A stretch of DNA of 12,662 nt from Selenomonas sp. (GCA_003518745.1 DOYB01000011.1:1-12662), one strand, 5' to 3'. Numbered from the stretch's first letter, positions 1 through 8,025 are shown. A program made the numbers and translations. The notes: generated from the letters alone by a model not told the origin.

Positions 1-741
1 GCATTGGCCAACGTAAATTTGAGACGCGCCCTTTCAAAGGCTATCGATAGGGAGTCCCTGACCGAGAACTATGTGATGGACGGGTCAAAGCCTGATACCA
101 GAGCAGTGCCGTTGAATTTTGCGAGAAATAAGAACACAGGCGCGTATTTCGCGGAGGACCAGAATAAATACGCGGAGTATGAGGCCTATGATGTGGAGGC
201 CGCGCTGAGATATTTGAAGCTGGCTCAAGAAGAGCTAGGCAGGGAGAAATTCGACCTGCAAATGGTCTATTCCAATGACAGCGGCGATACGACAGTCAGG
301 GTTGTGCAGGCCATAAAGTCCCAGGTGGAGGCAGCTCTGCCGGGAGTCACGCTTGAGCTTCAGCCTGTGCCCAAGGCAGAGTATTTCAGCAAGATTTCTT
401 CAAACAGCTTTGATTTGGCTGTTATGAACTGGACACCGGATTACGATGATCCTATGACATTCCTGACCCAGTGGACAACGGACAGCTCCAAAATCACAGA
501 GCATTGGAGCAACGCTGCTTATGATAATCTCATACAAGAGTGTTCCTCCGGAGCACTTGCCGGCGATTATGATGCCCGTTGGGCGGCCATGAATGAGGCA
601 GAGCGGATCCTGCTGGAAAACGCTGTTATCACGCCGCTCTATACCGGAGTGAACGCGTTTCTTACAGCGGAGAATGTAAAGGGGATAGAGCTGCATTCCG
701 TTGGAGTTCCAAGGGTCTTTAAATACGTGAAGATCCAGTGA
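1..741 (+). CDS. oppA: Oligopeptide ABC transporter substrate-binding protein, C-terminal part (5' truncated by window edge)
   Basis: This is the C-terminal 246 residues of a family 5 extracellular solute-binding protein (OppA/DppA type), which captures peptides outside the membrane and delivers them to the OppBC permease. The frame is open from base 1. Its first residues match the family's internal segment 'NVNLRRALSKAIDR', which normally sits hundreds of residues into the protein, so the real start and the lipoprotein signal lie upstream of the window. The TTG at base 4 is not a credible start. Another family-like stretch is 'MNWTPDYDDPMTFLTQW', typical of the peptide-binding C-terminal lobe. 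The position directly in front of oppBCDF supports the assignment. Ligand preference cannot be read from this part. The downstream peptidases suggest murein or other peptides (inference). Confidence 0.93.
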   Translation, partial: ALANVNLRRALSKAIDRESLTENYVMDGSKPDTRAVPLNFARNKNTGAYFAEDQNKYAEYEAYDVEAALRYLKLAQEELGREKFDLQMVYSNDSGDTTVRVVQAIKSQVEAALPGVTLELQPVPKAEYFSKISSNSFDLAVMNWTPDYDDPMTFLTQWTTDSSKITEHWSNAAYDNLIQECSSGALAGDYDARWAAMNEAERILLENAVITPLYTGVNAFLTAENVKGIELHSVGVPRVFKYVKIQ

Positions 742-788
742 AATTAGGCGCTTGCGTTGCGGCTTTTATAGAGGGGATGTACCTTTAG

Positions 789-1730
789 ATGTCAAAATAT
801 ATTGCCAAGCGGATAGTGATGTCCCTGCTGACATTGTTCGTTATAGTTTTCGTGCTGTTTGTGTTGGTTCGCATTATGCCGGGAAATCCATTCCCTGTTG
901 AGCGGCTTAGCGCGGAGATGATAATACAGAAGCGCATGGAGCTGGGACTGGATAAACCTATACTGGTTCAGTTCGTGGATTATTTGTCCATGCTGCTCCA
1001 TGGGAGTTTCGGGACGGGGACTTCCCTCTATAACGGTGCCCCGATTATGCCAATACTTATGGGATGTTTTGAGAATTCCTTTAAGATAGGTGTTCTCGCG
1101 GTGCTGTTCGGTACTGTGACGGGGCTGCTTTTGGGAATCACGGCTGCGCTGAACAAGGGGAAGCTGATTGACGGCTTCTGCACGGTATTCTCCATTTTCG
1201 GGGTGTGCGTACCCTCGTACGTGCTGATGATATTCCTTCAATACTTTTTTGCCTATAAGATACCCTTTTTTCCTTATTTCTTTGATGCCTCAACATTCCT
1301 GTTCTCATCTGTCATGCCATCACTGTCACTGAGTATGTTCACTATTGCCACTGTGGCAAGGTTCACCAGAAATGAGATGGTGGAGGTATTGCAGAGTGAC
1401 TATGTGAAGCTGGCGGAATCCAAGGGGCTGTACGGGTTCCGGCTCATTAAGACCCATGTGCTCAGGAATGCGCTGATTCCGGTGGTGACGGTTATCGCGC
1501 CTCTAGTGGTGGATATTCTGACAGGGGCTATGGTTCTGGAGAAAATCTACGGCATAAACGGCATGGGTAAGCTGATGGTGGACGCTATTGCCGGTGACGG
1601 TGTGGATTACAATTATGTGCTGGCACTGGGAATAGTGTTTTCCGCCATGTATATTGGGGCTATGCTGGTGCTGGATATCCTTTACGGTATAATCGATCCC
1701 AGGATACGATTGGAGGCAAAGGAGAATTGA
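789..1730 (+). CDS. oppB: Oligopeptide ABC transporter permease OppB
   Basis: A 313-residue inner-membrane permease that forms half of the translocation channel. It starts with the family's N-terminal helix (KYIAKRIVMSLLTLFVIVFV) and the 'RIMPGNPF' segment. About six hydrophobic segments follow, with the cytoplasmic EAA-type coupling loop around residues 205-230 (A209-E-S-K-G213, then 'HVLRNALIPVVT') that contacts the ATPases. The length is normal for OppB/DppB. ATG 789 is preferred: a GAGGGG stretch at 771-776 lies upstream, and the in-frame ATG at 777 runs into a TAG at 786. It sits 47 nt after oppA, and its stop is just before oppC. I saw no convincing terminator or promoter in the oppA-oppB gap. 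Confidence 0.95.
   Translation: MSKYIAKRIVMSLLTLFVIVFVLFVLVRIMPGNPFPVERLSAEMIIQKRMELGLDKPILVQFVDYLSMLLHGSFGTGTSLYNGAPIMPILMGCFENSFKIGVLAVLFGTVTGLLLGITAALNKGKLIDGFCTVFSIFGVCVPSYVLMIFLQYFFAYKIPFFPYFFDASTFLFSSVMPSLSLSMFTIATVARFTRNEMVEVLQSDYVKLAESKGLYGFRLIKTHVLRNALIPVVTVIAPLVVDILTGAMVLEKIYGINGMGKLMVDAIAGDGVDYNYVLALGIVFSAMYIGAMLVLDILYGIIDPRIRLEAKEN
1718..1724 (+). promoter_or_regulatory. Ribosome binding site deciding the oppC start
   Basis: AAAGGAG lies inside the end of oppB, 8 nt before ATG 1733. It favours that ATG over the TTG at 1727. Confidence 0.7.
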
Positions 1731-1732
1731 GT

Positions 1733-2719
1733 ATGGAAAAAGCATATGTTCCCAGCAAGGAAGACTTTGCCTTCCTGCCGGAGAGAAATCTGGAGATAGA
1801 CGAGAATTTCGCTTCCCAGGGGTATTGGGAGAGCGTGGCAACTCATTTCTTCCATAATCGCCTTGCTGTGACAGGTCTTGTGCTGGTGGGGCTTACAATA
1901 CTCTTCGCGGTTCTGGCTCCTATGGTCAGCACCTACAGCTATCAGGAGATAGTTTCCGTTACGGATGCGGGGGGCAAAGAGGTCATTGCCAAAAGTCTGT
2001 CTCCGCAGTTTGCGGGGGGGACAGAGGGAATGTTCTCAGACAGGACATTCATCTTCGGCACTGATGATATGGGACGGGACCTTTGGACTAGAACCTGGCA
2101 GGGGGCCAGAGTTTCGCTTATCATAGCCTTTGCCGCCATATTGATAGATATGATAATAGGTACGGGTTATGGGCTGATTTCAGGCTTTTTTGGAGGCCAT
2201 GTGGACAATGTGATGCAGCGTTTCATAGAAATCGTAGGCAGTATTCCTACATTGGTCATTATCTCCATTCTGGCCATCTTCATGGAAAAGGGCATCGGCC
2301 TTGTTATCGTGGCCCTTCTTATTACTGAGTGGATAGGCATGAGCAAGATTGCCCGGGCAGAGTGCATGAAGCTGAAGGAAATGGAGTATGTGCTGGCAAG
2401 CAGGACCCTTGGGGCCGGCAGGTTTCACATTATTTTCAAGCAGATACTGCCGAATTCAATCGGGCCGGTTATTACCCAGGTGATGTTCTCCATTCCCGTG
2501 GCAATCTTCACGGAAGCATTCCTCAGTTTCGTAGGTGTTGGAATCGTGCTGCCCCAGTGTTCCATCGGTTCCCTTATCGAGGCAGGCTTTAACAATATCA
2601 CCATTTTGCCATATCAGATACTGCCCCCTATTACGGTGCTTGGAATCCTGATGCTGGGCTTCAACCTCATAGGCGATGGCTTCCGCGAGGCCATGGCGCC
2701 TAAGCTGGAGGACATGTGA
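1733..2719 (+). CDS. oppC: Oligopeptide ABC transporter permease OppC
   Basis: A 328-residue permease that pairs with OppB. It has the OppC arrangement: a cytoplasmic N-terminal tail, a first transmembrane helix near residues 45-65, an extracytoplasmic loop, then the conserved 'FGTDDMGRDLWTR' segment starting at F108, and five further hydrophobic segments. The EAA coupling loop is visible as 'EYVLASRTLGAGRFHIIFKQ' followed by 'ILPNSIGPV'. I chose ATG 1733 because AAAGGAG at 1718-1724 ends 8 nt before it. The in-frame TTG at 1727, overlapping the oppB stop, would leave only 2 nt. The gene starts 2 nt after the oppB stop codon, which suggests translational coupling. Confidence 0.95.
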   Translation: MEKAYVPSKEDFAFLPERNLEIDENFASQGYWESVATHFFHNRLAVTGLVLVGLTILFAVLAPMVSTYSYQEIVSVTDAGGKEVIAKSLSPQFAGGTEGMFSDRTFIFGTDDMGRDLWTRTWQGARVSLIIAFAAILIDMIIGTGYGLISGFFGGHVDNVMQRFIEIVGSIPTLVIISILAIFMEKGIGLVIVALLITEWIGMSKIARAECMKLKEMEYVLASRTLGAGRFHIIFKQILPNSIGPVITQVMFSIPVAIFTEAFLSFVGVGIVLPQCSIGSLIEAGFNNITILPYQILPPITVLGILMLGFNLIGDGFREAMAPKLEDM

Positions 2720-2722
2720 GAA

Positions 2723-3778
2723 ATGAGCAAGTCAATACTTTCGATAAGGAATCTGGATATCACCTTTCATACAAGCGCGGGAGATATCCATGCGATAAGA
2801 GGGATAAATCTGGAACTGCCTGAGGGAAAGACCGTGGCGCTGGTGGGGGAATCAGGTTCAGGCAAATCTGTTACCATGAAGGCAGTTACAGGGCTTTTGG
2901 ACAGTAATGCCACTGTGAACCGGGGAGAAATCATCTTTGACTCTGATGAGGGGGAGATGGATATTCTTTCCATGTCCAAGAGAGAGCTGCGGCAGAAGAT
3001 AAACGGCAGACAGATTTCTATGGTCTTTCAGGACCCTATGACCAGTCTGGATCCTACCATGCAGATAGGGAAGCAGATTGTTGAGGGCATACTGCTGCAT
3101 ACCGGCCTTTCCGGTGGGGAGGCATGGGAAAAGGCGGAGGAACTGATGAATCTTGTTGGTATACCCGACGCAAAGAAGAGGATGAAGAATTTCCCACACC
3201 AGCTTTCCGGGGGAATGAGGCAGCGTATAGTAATAGCTATCGCGCTTGCCTGTGAGCCCAGAATCCTGATATGCGATGAGCCCACTACGGCGCTTGATGT
3301 GACCATACAGGCCCGTATTTTGGAGCTAATCAAGGAGCTCCAAAGGAAGCTGGGATTTTCTGTAATCTACATAACCCACGATTTGGGGGTTGTGGCCAGG
3401 GTTGCTGACTATGTTCATGTGATGTATGCGGGGAAGGTCGTGGAGTTCGGGGCTGTGGATGAGATTTTCTATGAGCCTAAGCACCCATATACCTGGGGAC
3501 TCCTTTCATCGATGCCGGATATGGAAATCGAGGGAGGGAGGCTATATTCGATTCCCGGCAGTCCTCCAAATCTGCTGCATGAACCTAAGGGGGATGCCTT
3601 TGCTCCCAGAAATCCATTCGCAATGAAGATCGATCTGGAAAAGGAGCCTCCCATGTTCCGGGTTTCTGATACACATTATGCCGCCACATGGCTCCTGCAT
3701 GAGGATGCTCCCAAGGTTGAACTGCCTGAGGAGTTGAAGGTCAGACTGGAACGGATGAGAAAGGCGGCGAAGTTGTGA
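2723..3778 (+). CDS. oppD: Oligopeptide ABC transporter ATP-binding protein OppD
   Basis: A 351-residue ABC ATPase that powers peptide import with OppF. All nucleotide-binding motifs are visible: Walker A GESGSGKS (42-49), Q-loop Gln103, signature LSGGMRQR (161-168), Walker B with D185-E186 followed by PTTALD, and H-loop His219. The C-terminal extension typical of peptide ABC ATPases is present ('IPGSPPNLLHEPKGDAFAPR'). The cysteines often found there (GC..F.PRCPYA...C) are replaced by Asp, Asn and Asp ('GDAFAPRNPFAMKID'). I recall a similar Cys-less tail in AmiE/OppD proteins of some Gram-positives, so it is probably a subfamily trait. GGAGG at 2707-2711 precedes the ATG. The gene starts 3 nt after oppC and overlaps oppF by 4 nt. 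Confidence 0.96.
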   Translation: MSKSILSIRNLDITFHTSAGDIHAIRGINLELPEGKTVALVGESGSGKSVTMKAVTGLLDSNATVNRGEIIFDSDEGEMDILSMSKRELRQKINGRQISMVFQDPMTSLDPTMQIGKQIVEGILLHTGLSGGEAWEKAEELMNLVGIPDAKKRMKNFPHQLSGGMRQRIVIAIALACEPRILICDEPTTALDVTIQARILELIKELQRKLGFSVIYITHDLGVVARVADYVHVMYAGKVVEFGAVDEIFYEPKHPYTWGLLSSMPDMEIEGGRLYSIPGSPPNLLHEPKGDAFAPRNPFAMKIDLEKEPPMFRVSDTHYAATWLLHEDAPKVELPEELKVRLERMRKAAKL

Positions 3779-4668
3779 CTAATAGGGAGCCATTACTTAG
3801 GGTTGAAAACCTGCGTCAGCATTTCAAAATGTCCGGGGGCTACACCGTGAAGGCGGTGAATGGTGTGTCCTTTGAGATTTATCCCGGTGAGACCTATGGT
3901 CTTGTGGGAGAATCAGGCTCGGGCAAGACGACCATAGGACGCAGCATTATCCGTCTTTACGACCCCACCGGGGGAGATGTGGAGTTTCAGGGGAAGAGAA
4001 TTTCCGGCAGCATTGACAAGGAAACAATGAAAATGCTGAGGAAGGATATGCAAATGATTTTTCAGGACCCCATGTCCAGTCTGAACCCAAGGAAAAAGGT
4101 GGAGGACATTATAGGAGAGGGCCTTGATATCCACGGACTTTGTTCCAATGGCAGTGAGCGCCGCGATATCATATCGGGAATACTTCAGAAGGTGGGACTT
4201 TCACCGGCCCATGGCGGACGATATCCTCGTCAGTTTTCGGGGGGACAAAGACAGCGTATAGGCATTGCCAGGGCACTGGTGATGAATCCAAGACTGATTA
4301 TAGCCGATGAGTGCATATCTGCGCTGGATGTATCCATACAGGCTCAGGTGGTGAATCTGATGAAGGATATCCAGAATGAGACGAAGTGCGCATATCTGTT
4401 CATTGCTCATGATCTCAGCATGGTGAAATATATTTCTGACAGGATTGGGGTGCTTCACAGGGGGTATCTTGTGGAGACGGGAACAACCCATGAGATTTTC
4501 TCCAATCCGCTACACCCTTACACCCAGAGCCTGCTTTCCGCGGTGCCCCTGCCGAATCCCAGGGTGGAGCGCGGCAGGAAGCTGATTTCATATACTTCGG
4601 ATGGGTCAGAGTATGAGGGGGCGGCCATGAGGCATATAAGTGAAACCCACCTCGTGATGGAGCATTGA
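3775..4668 (+). CDS. oppF: Oligopeptide ABC transporter ATP-binding protein OppF
   Basis: A 297-residue second ATPase of the importer. Walker A is GESGSGKT (45-52), the signature is FSGGQRQR (154-161), and Walker B contains D178-E179 in 'ADECISALD', where the more common form is DEPxSALD. The H-loop is visible in 'FIAHDLSMV'. The protein is shorter than proteobacterial OppF and ends soon after 'YTQSLLSAVPLPNP' with a tail resembling Gram-positive AmiF/OppF. The start is a GTG overlapping the oppD stop (GTGA), with only weak Shine-Dalgarno complementarity, so translation probably depends on coupling to oppD. OppF is expected to form the ATPase heterodimer with OppD under OppBC. Confidence 0.95.
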   Translation: MTNREPLLRVENLRQHFKMSGGYTVKAVNGVSFEIYPGETYGLVGESGSGKTTIGRSIIRLYDPTGGDVEFQGKRISGSIDKETMKMLRKDMQMIFQDPMSSLNPRKKVEDIIGEGLDIHGLCSNGSERRDIISGILQKVGLSPAHGGRYPRQFSGGQRQRIGIARALVMNPRLIIADECISALDVSIQAQVVNLMKDIQNETKCAYLFIAHDLSMVKYISDRIGVLHRGYLVETGTTHEIFSNPLHPYTQSLLSAVPLPNPRVERGRKLISYTSDGSEYEGAAMRHISETHLVMEH

Positions 4669-4708
4669 TTTACGGGCCTTGACAATAGGCGGGCGGAGAT
4701 GGATTGCA

Positions 4709-5998
4709 ATGGAAAAAGAGAAGGGTATTGCCATAAGAGATGAACGGGCAAAGGCTGATTACTGGATCAGCCGTCAGGCCAATGGTGATGAAATCCTGAT
4801 GAGCCCGGGGGATATCAAGCAGCTTAATGGACTCATGGAGCTTAGCTGCCGAAGTCTTGTGGAGCTGCTGGGGTTTCCACATAATCTGGAAAAAATCATT
4901 TTGAGTGAAATGATTCTTGAGGCTCAGCAGGATTTTCGCAATGGTGATGGAGCCGGCGAATATTATGATTCTGACGGCTCTGTTGTTGGCAGTGAGGTAT
5001 TGAAGGCAGCTCGGGACAACTGCGCTCTTTCCGAACTGAGGAGGCGCAATCCTGCCCGTTATGCCGTGACCACGGAAAGGGCGGATGTCAGGCTGATGCC
5101 CACTATTCAAAAATTCTATGATGACAGGGCTTGCCTTCATTATGACCTTATGCAGGGTACTATACTGGATCCCTGCGAGCCGGGTATAGTTTTCCATGAA
5201 AGCAGGGACGGAAAATTTGTTTTCCTGCAGGCCAGGCATTATACAGGATGGGTTTTACGCTCGGCTTTGGCATACACCGATGCGGAGATTTGGGAAAAAT
5301 ACGTTCAACCAAAGGATTTTTTGGTGGTAACGGAGAATAAGAAGTATGTTGGAACCGGCAGCTCCGAAAAGGTATTATTTCAAATGGGGAGCACAATTCT
5401 CCTTCGTGAGGGAGAGTGTGAAGAAAACGGCTTCTGGAAGGCAGTCCTGCCCATCAGCGCAGGAGGCCGTTTGCGGGAAATAGAAATATCCCTTCCGTAT
5501 GATGGTTCCTTTCATCGTGGATGGCTGCCCTGCACCTTTGACAACTGGATAAGACAGGCCTTTAAATTCCTGGGAGACGGCTATGGATGGGGCGGCATGG
5601 AAGAAAGCGTAGACTGCTCCGCCTTCGTGGGAGCCGTGTGCCGCAGTATGGGAATCGAGATTCCAAGGGATGCGGATCAGCAGGAACTGGTAATGCCGCA
5701 TAAAGTCGATTTTTCGGGGCTTTCAAGCGAGCGACGCCGCGAACTTATTGCAAAGGTACCGGCGGGATCCTTGATTTTCAAACCGGGACATGTGCTCATG
5801 TATCTGGGGACTGATGATTCTGGCATACCTCTCGCCATACACGCGGCCAGCAGCTATTTCACCTTCAATGGAGATAGTGGTGAGAAACACTATGTCAGGG
5901 AAATTCTGGTTTCTGATCTCACCTACAAGGGCTCTTCAGGTATGGAAACCATAGATGATATCACAAGTGTCGGTTGTTTCATGAATGTGGATATTTGA
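4709..5998 (+). CDS. SH3-domain NlpC/P60 family cysteine peptidase, probable gamma-D-glutamyl-diamino acid endopeptidase (YkfC-like)
   Basis: A 429-residue protein with a C-terminal NlpC/P60 (C40) peptidase domain from about residue 285. Catalytic Cys303 lies in 'VDCSAF', His361 in 'GHVLMYLG', and His378 in 'AIHAAS' is the likely third residue; the preceding 'GYGWGG' is also typical. Upstream are an N-terminal helical region, an SH3b1-like segment beginning near residue 122 ('ERADVRLMPT') and ending near G180-W181, and a second SH3-like segment at roughly 200-280. This order resembles NlpC/P60 enzymes with stabilising and SH3b domains that cut between D-Glu and the diamino acid of free murein peptides (family knowledge). 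No signal peptide is visible ('MEKEKGIAIRDERAKADYW'), so it is probably cytosolic and acts on imported peptides. ATG 4709 is chosen because GGAG (4695-4698) lies 10 nt upstream; an in-frame TTG at 4679 lacks a comparable site. Confidence 0.88.
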   Translation: MEKEKGIAIRDERAKADYWISRQANGDEILMSPGDIKQLNGLMELSCRSLVELLGFPHNLEKIILSEMILEAQQDFRNGDGAGEYYDSDGSVVGSEVLKAARDNCALSELRRRNPARYAVTTERADVRLMPTIQKFYDDRACLHYDLMQGTILDPCEPGIVFHESRDGKFVFLQARHYTGWVLRSALAYTDAEIWEKYVQPKDFLVVTENKKYVGTGSSEKVLFQMGSTILLREGECEENGFWKAVLPISAGGRLREIEISLPYDGSFHRGWLPCTFDNWIRQAFKFLGDGYGWGGMEESVDCSAFVGAVCRSMGIEIPRDADQQELVMPHKVDFSGLSSERRRELIAKVPAGSLIFKPGHVLMYLGTDDSGIPLAIHAASSYFTFNGDSGEKHYVREILVSDLTYKGSSGMETIDDITSVGCFMNVDI

Positions 5999-6000
5999 AC

Positions 6001-6007
6001 GGAGGGG
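6001..6007 (+). promoter_or_regulatory. Strong Shine-Dalgarno for the M15 peptidase gene
   Basis: GGAGGGG lies 2 nt after the NlpC/P60 stop codon. It is the only good ribosome binding site before the M15 gene and points to initiation around 6011-6020, about 100 nt upstream of the first canonical in-frame start (TTG 6110). No ATG, GTG or TTG in the right frame exists near it. Confidence 0.6.
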
Positions 6008-6016
6008 GCGGTTAGC

Positions 6017-6637
6017 ACGTCAATTGAGGGATTTTGCGTCAGTAAGATAGACGATGAGATATATGACAGGATACGTGGCAAATCCTATAAGGACAACTGT
6101 ATACTTCCCTTGGAGGATTTGAGATATCTGCGGCTTCTTTATAAGGATTTGAAGGGAACGACCCGATTCGGGGAAATTGTATGCAATGTCTATATAGTCC
6201 ATGATTTGCTGGAAATTTTTTCCCGGCTGTATATGGATGGCTATCCAATCGAGAAGATACGTTTGGTGGATGAGTACGGGGCGGATGATGAGGCTTCCAT
6301 GAGCGACAATAATTCCTCCTGCTTCAATTTCCGCTATATTTCCTATACTAACAAGGTATCGAAGCATGGCTTGGGCATGGCTGTGGATATCAATCCCCTC
6401 TATAATCCTTATGTCAAGGAGGTTGATGGACGGCTTAATATAGAGCCCGCTTCGGCAGAGCCGTATCTTGACCGCGGGTTGGCGTTCCCCTGCAAGATAG
6501 ATGAACAGGATCTATGCTGCCGCCTCTTCAAGGAGCATGGCTTCATCTGGGGTGGAGAATGGGAAGGCCGCAAGGATTACCAGCATTTTGAGGTTTCCGA
6601 TGAGGTCATTGGAATGCTTTATCCGGATTATGTGTAA
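6017..6637 (+). CDS. M15 family zinc metallopeptidase (M15_4/CwlK-like), start uncertain
   Basis: A roughly 206-residue zinc peptidase of the M15 family, whose members cut D-Ala-D-Ala or L-Ala-D-Glu bonds in murein peptides. In numbering from 6017, Zn ligands are His117 and Asp124 in 'SKHGLGMAVDINPLYNPYV' and His190 in 'KDYQHFE'; Asp187 fits the catalytic acid. The segment 'LVDEYGADDEASMSDNNSS' is also typical of this subfamily. No signal peptide is seen, suggesting cytosolic action on imported peptides. The start is a problem. Family-like residues ('IEGFCVSKIDDEIYDRIRGK') are encoded from about 6023, yet the first canonical in-frame start is TTG 6110, which would remove them and has no ribosome binding site. 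The Shine-Dalgarno at 6001-6007 suits a non-canonical start such as ACG 6017; ATT 6023 is another candidate. The conservative alternative is 6110-6637 (175 residues). The frame is the same as the upstream gene's. Confidence 0.85.
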   Translation, partial: TSIEGFCVSKIDDEIYDRIRGKSYKDNCILPLEDLRYLRLLYKDLKGTTRFGEIVCNVYIVHDLLEIFSRLYMDGYPIEKIRLVDEYGADDEASMSDNNSSCFNFRYISYTNKVSKHGLGMAVDINPLYNPYVKEVDGRLNIEPASAEPYLDRGLAFPCKIDEQDLCCRLFKEHGFIWGGEWEGRKDYQHFEVSDEVIGMLYPDYV

Positions 6638-6681
6638 GATTTGATGATTATGACACTGCTTTAAGCAGGTGGATTTAATAT

Positions 6682-7989
6682 ATGGGACAGGATTTATGGA
6701 AAAGAAATCTTGACAGGGAACTCGAAGCCATGATTGGTGAGACCGGAACCTGTGTGCCGGGTCTTGGGGTGATTGCCTACAGGGCTGGACGGGAGGTCTA
6801 CAGCCGTTTTCTGGGAAGACGGCGGATTGGGAAGAGCCCGGAGGATAATCTTCCCATGGAGCGTGACTCGCGGTTTCGTATCGCCTCTGTCTCCAAGATG
6901 TTTACGGTTTTTACTATTATGCAGCTTGTGGAGGAGGGAAGGCTTGGACTGGATTCCGACGTGGGAAAGCTGCTGGGCTTCTATCTCAGGAATCCAAGTT
7001 ATCCGGAGGTGCCTATTACGGTGAGAATGCTGGCCAGCCACACCTCATCCATAAGGGATGGCAGGGTCTATAGCATTTCACCGGATAAGGGGCTGGAGGA
7101 GTTTTTTAGCCCTTCGGGAGAATATTGGGAAGATGGTGCTCACTTTGCCCCGGGGGGACAGGCACCCGGGGAATTTTTTGAATATTGCAATCTAAATTAC
7201 GGGCTTCTGGGAACAATCATTGAGGCGGTTACGGGAGAGCGTTTCGATTTGTATCAGAAAAAACACATTCTCTCGGAGCTTGAAATTCATGGGGACTATG
7301 TGCCGGGGAATTTCAGTCTTGAAGAATTCGAGAAGCTAGGAACGGTATACCGCAAGCGGAATGAGTCGGGGCAGTGGGATGAATATGGTCCCTGGCATGG
7401 TGCGGCGGATGATTACAAGGGTATAAGGCCGCGGGAGGATACACTGCTGCTGCAGAACCCGTACAAGGAAGCCGCGCAGTATACCTGCAGCCTGAAGGAT
7501 TATGAACCCGGCAGGAATGCCACGATTTTTTCTCCAACGGGGGGGCTTCGAGTTTCCTGTGAGGAACTGGCTCACGCATTGGAAATGCTGATGAATGAGG
7601 GCAGCTATGGGGGACGGAGAGTCCTTTCTTCGGCCTCGGTTGAGCGAATGATGGGCAGGGAATGGATTTACAGCAGTGAAAAAAGAAACGGCTGTACCTG
7701 TGATGGGGCAATCCTTTCCTATGGCCTTGGGCTGTATCAGATTGATGGCAGCAGCAGCGCTCGTTTTTGCAGGGATTTTGAGGTGGATCTTGTGGGGCAT
7801 ACGGGAGAGGCCTTCGGCCTTTTTTCCATGCTGTGCCTGCGTCCCGGAACCAAGGATGGCTTCCTGTATATCATGAATGGGGAGGCCGTTGAGGAGGATG
7901 TTGATCCTAGAAGCAAGGGCCGTTTCAGTGGCAATTATATTTGGGAAGAAAATCTGGCGGATGCGGTATGCAGGAATTTGTTCGCGTGA
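6682..7989 (+). CDS. Serine hydrolase, beta-lactamase/penicillin-binding protein fold
   Basis: A 435-residue member of the class C beta-lactamase-like family (PF00144 type), which includes DD-peptidases, D-aminopeptidases and esterases. The three active-site motifs are present: S69-V-S-K72 (nucleophile Ser69), Y168-C-N170 and H373-T-G375. There is no N-terminal signal peptide or membrane anchor ('MGQDLWKRNLDRELEAM'), which is unusual for a wall-acting or antibiotic-resistance enzyme and fits a cytosolic role. Given its neighbours, cleavage of D-amino-acid-containing peptides released from imported murein fragments is likely (inference). An esterase or another D-peptidase role remains possible. 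ATG 6682 has AGGTGG about 10 nt upstream. The 44-nt gap from the M15 gene shows no terminator, so it probably belongs to the same operon. The region between YCN and HTG (about 200-360) is long and acidic, with no other domain I recognise. Confidence 0.88.
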   Translation: MGQDLWKRNLDRELEAMIGETGTCVPGLGVIAYRAGREVYSRFLGRRRIGKSPEDNLPMERDSRFRIASVSKMFTVFTIMQLVEEGRLGLDSDVGKLLGFYLRNPSYPEVPITVRMLASHTSSIRDGRVYSISPDKGLEEFFSPSGEYWEDGAHFAPGGQAPGEFFEYCNLNYGLLGTIIEAVTGERFDLYQKKHILSELEIHGDYVPGNFSLEEFEKLGTVYRKRNESGQWDEYGPWHGAADDYKGIRPREDTLLLQNPYKEAAQYTCSLKDYEPGRNATIFSPTGGLRVSCEELAHALEMLMNEGSYGGRRVLSSASVERMMGREWIYSSEKRNGCTCDGAILSYGLGLYQIDGSSSARFCRDFEVDLVGHTGEAFGLFSMLCLRPGTKDGFLYIMNGEAVEEDVDPRSKGRFSGNYIWEENLADAVCRNLFA

Positions 7990-8025
7990 GAAGATTGATT
8001 TTCTAAGGAAGGGGGCGTCCTGACA

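Noticed and set aside
777..788. ATG at 777 as an earlier oppB start
   Set aside because: It is in frame but meets TAG at 786 after three codons.
742..788. Possible stem-loop between oppA and oppB
   Set aside because: The GC-rich stretch does not form a convincing stem, and no terminator T-run follows a hairpin.
2329..2592. Plus-strand open frame inside oppC in another frame
   Set aside because: Overlaps conserved oppC coding sequence, with no recognisable motif or ribosome binding site.
4679..4684. TTGACA resembling a -35 element, also the TTG start of a longer NlpC/P60 frame
   Set aside because: No -10-like hexamer lies 16-18 nt downstream. The ribosome binding site and protein sequence favour ATG 4709.
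4670..5239. Long open frame on the minus strand opposite the NlpC/P60 gene
   Set aside because: It mirrors a well-supported gene, shows no family motifs and has low-complexity shadow composition.
6682..7989. Serine hydrolase as an antibiotic-resistance beta-lactamase
   Set aside because: It has SxxK, YxN and HxG motifs but no signal peptide, and it lies in a peptide-uptake operon, so a cytosolic peptidase or esterase is more likely.
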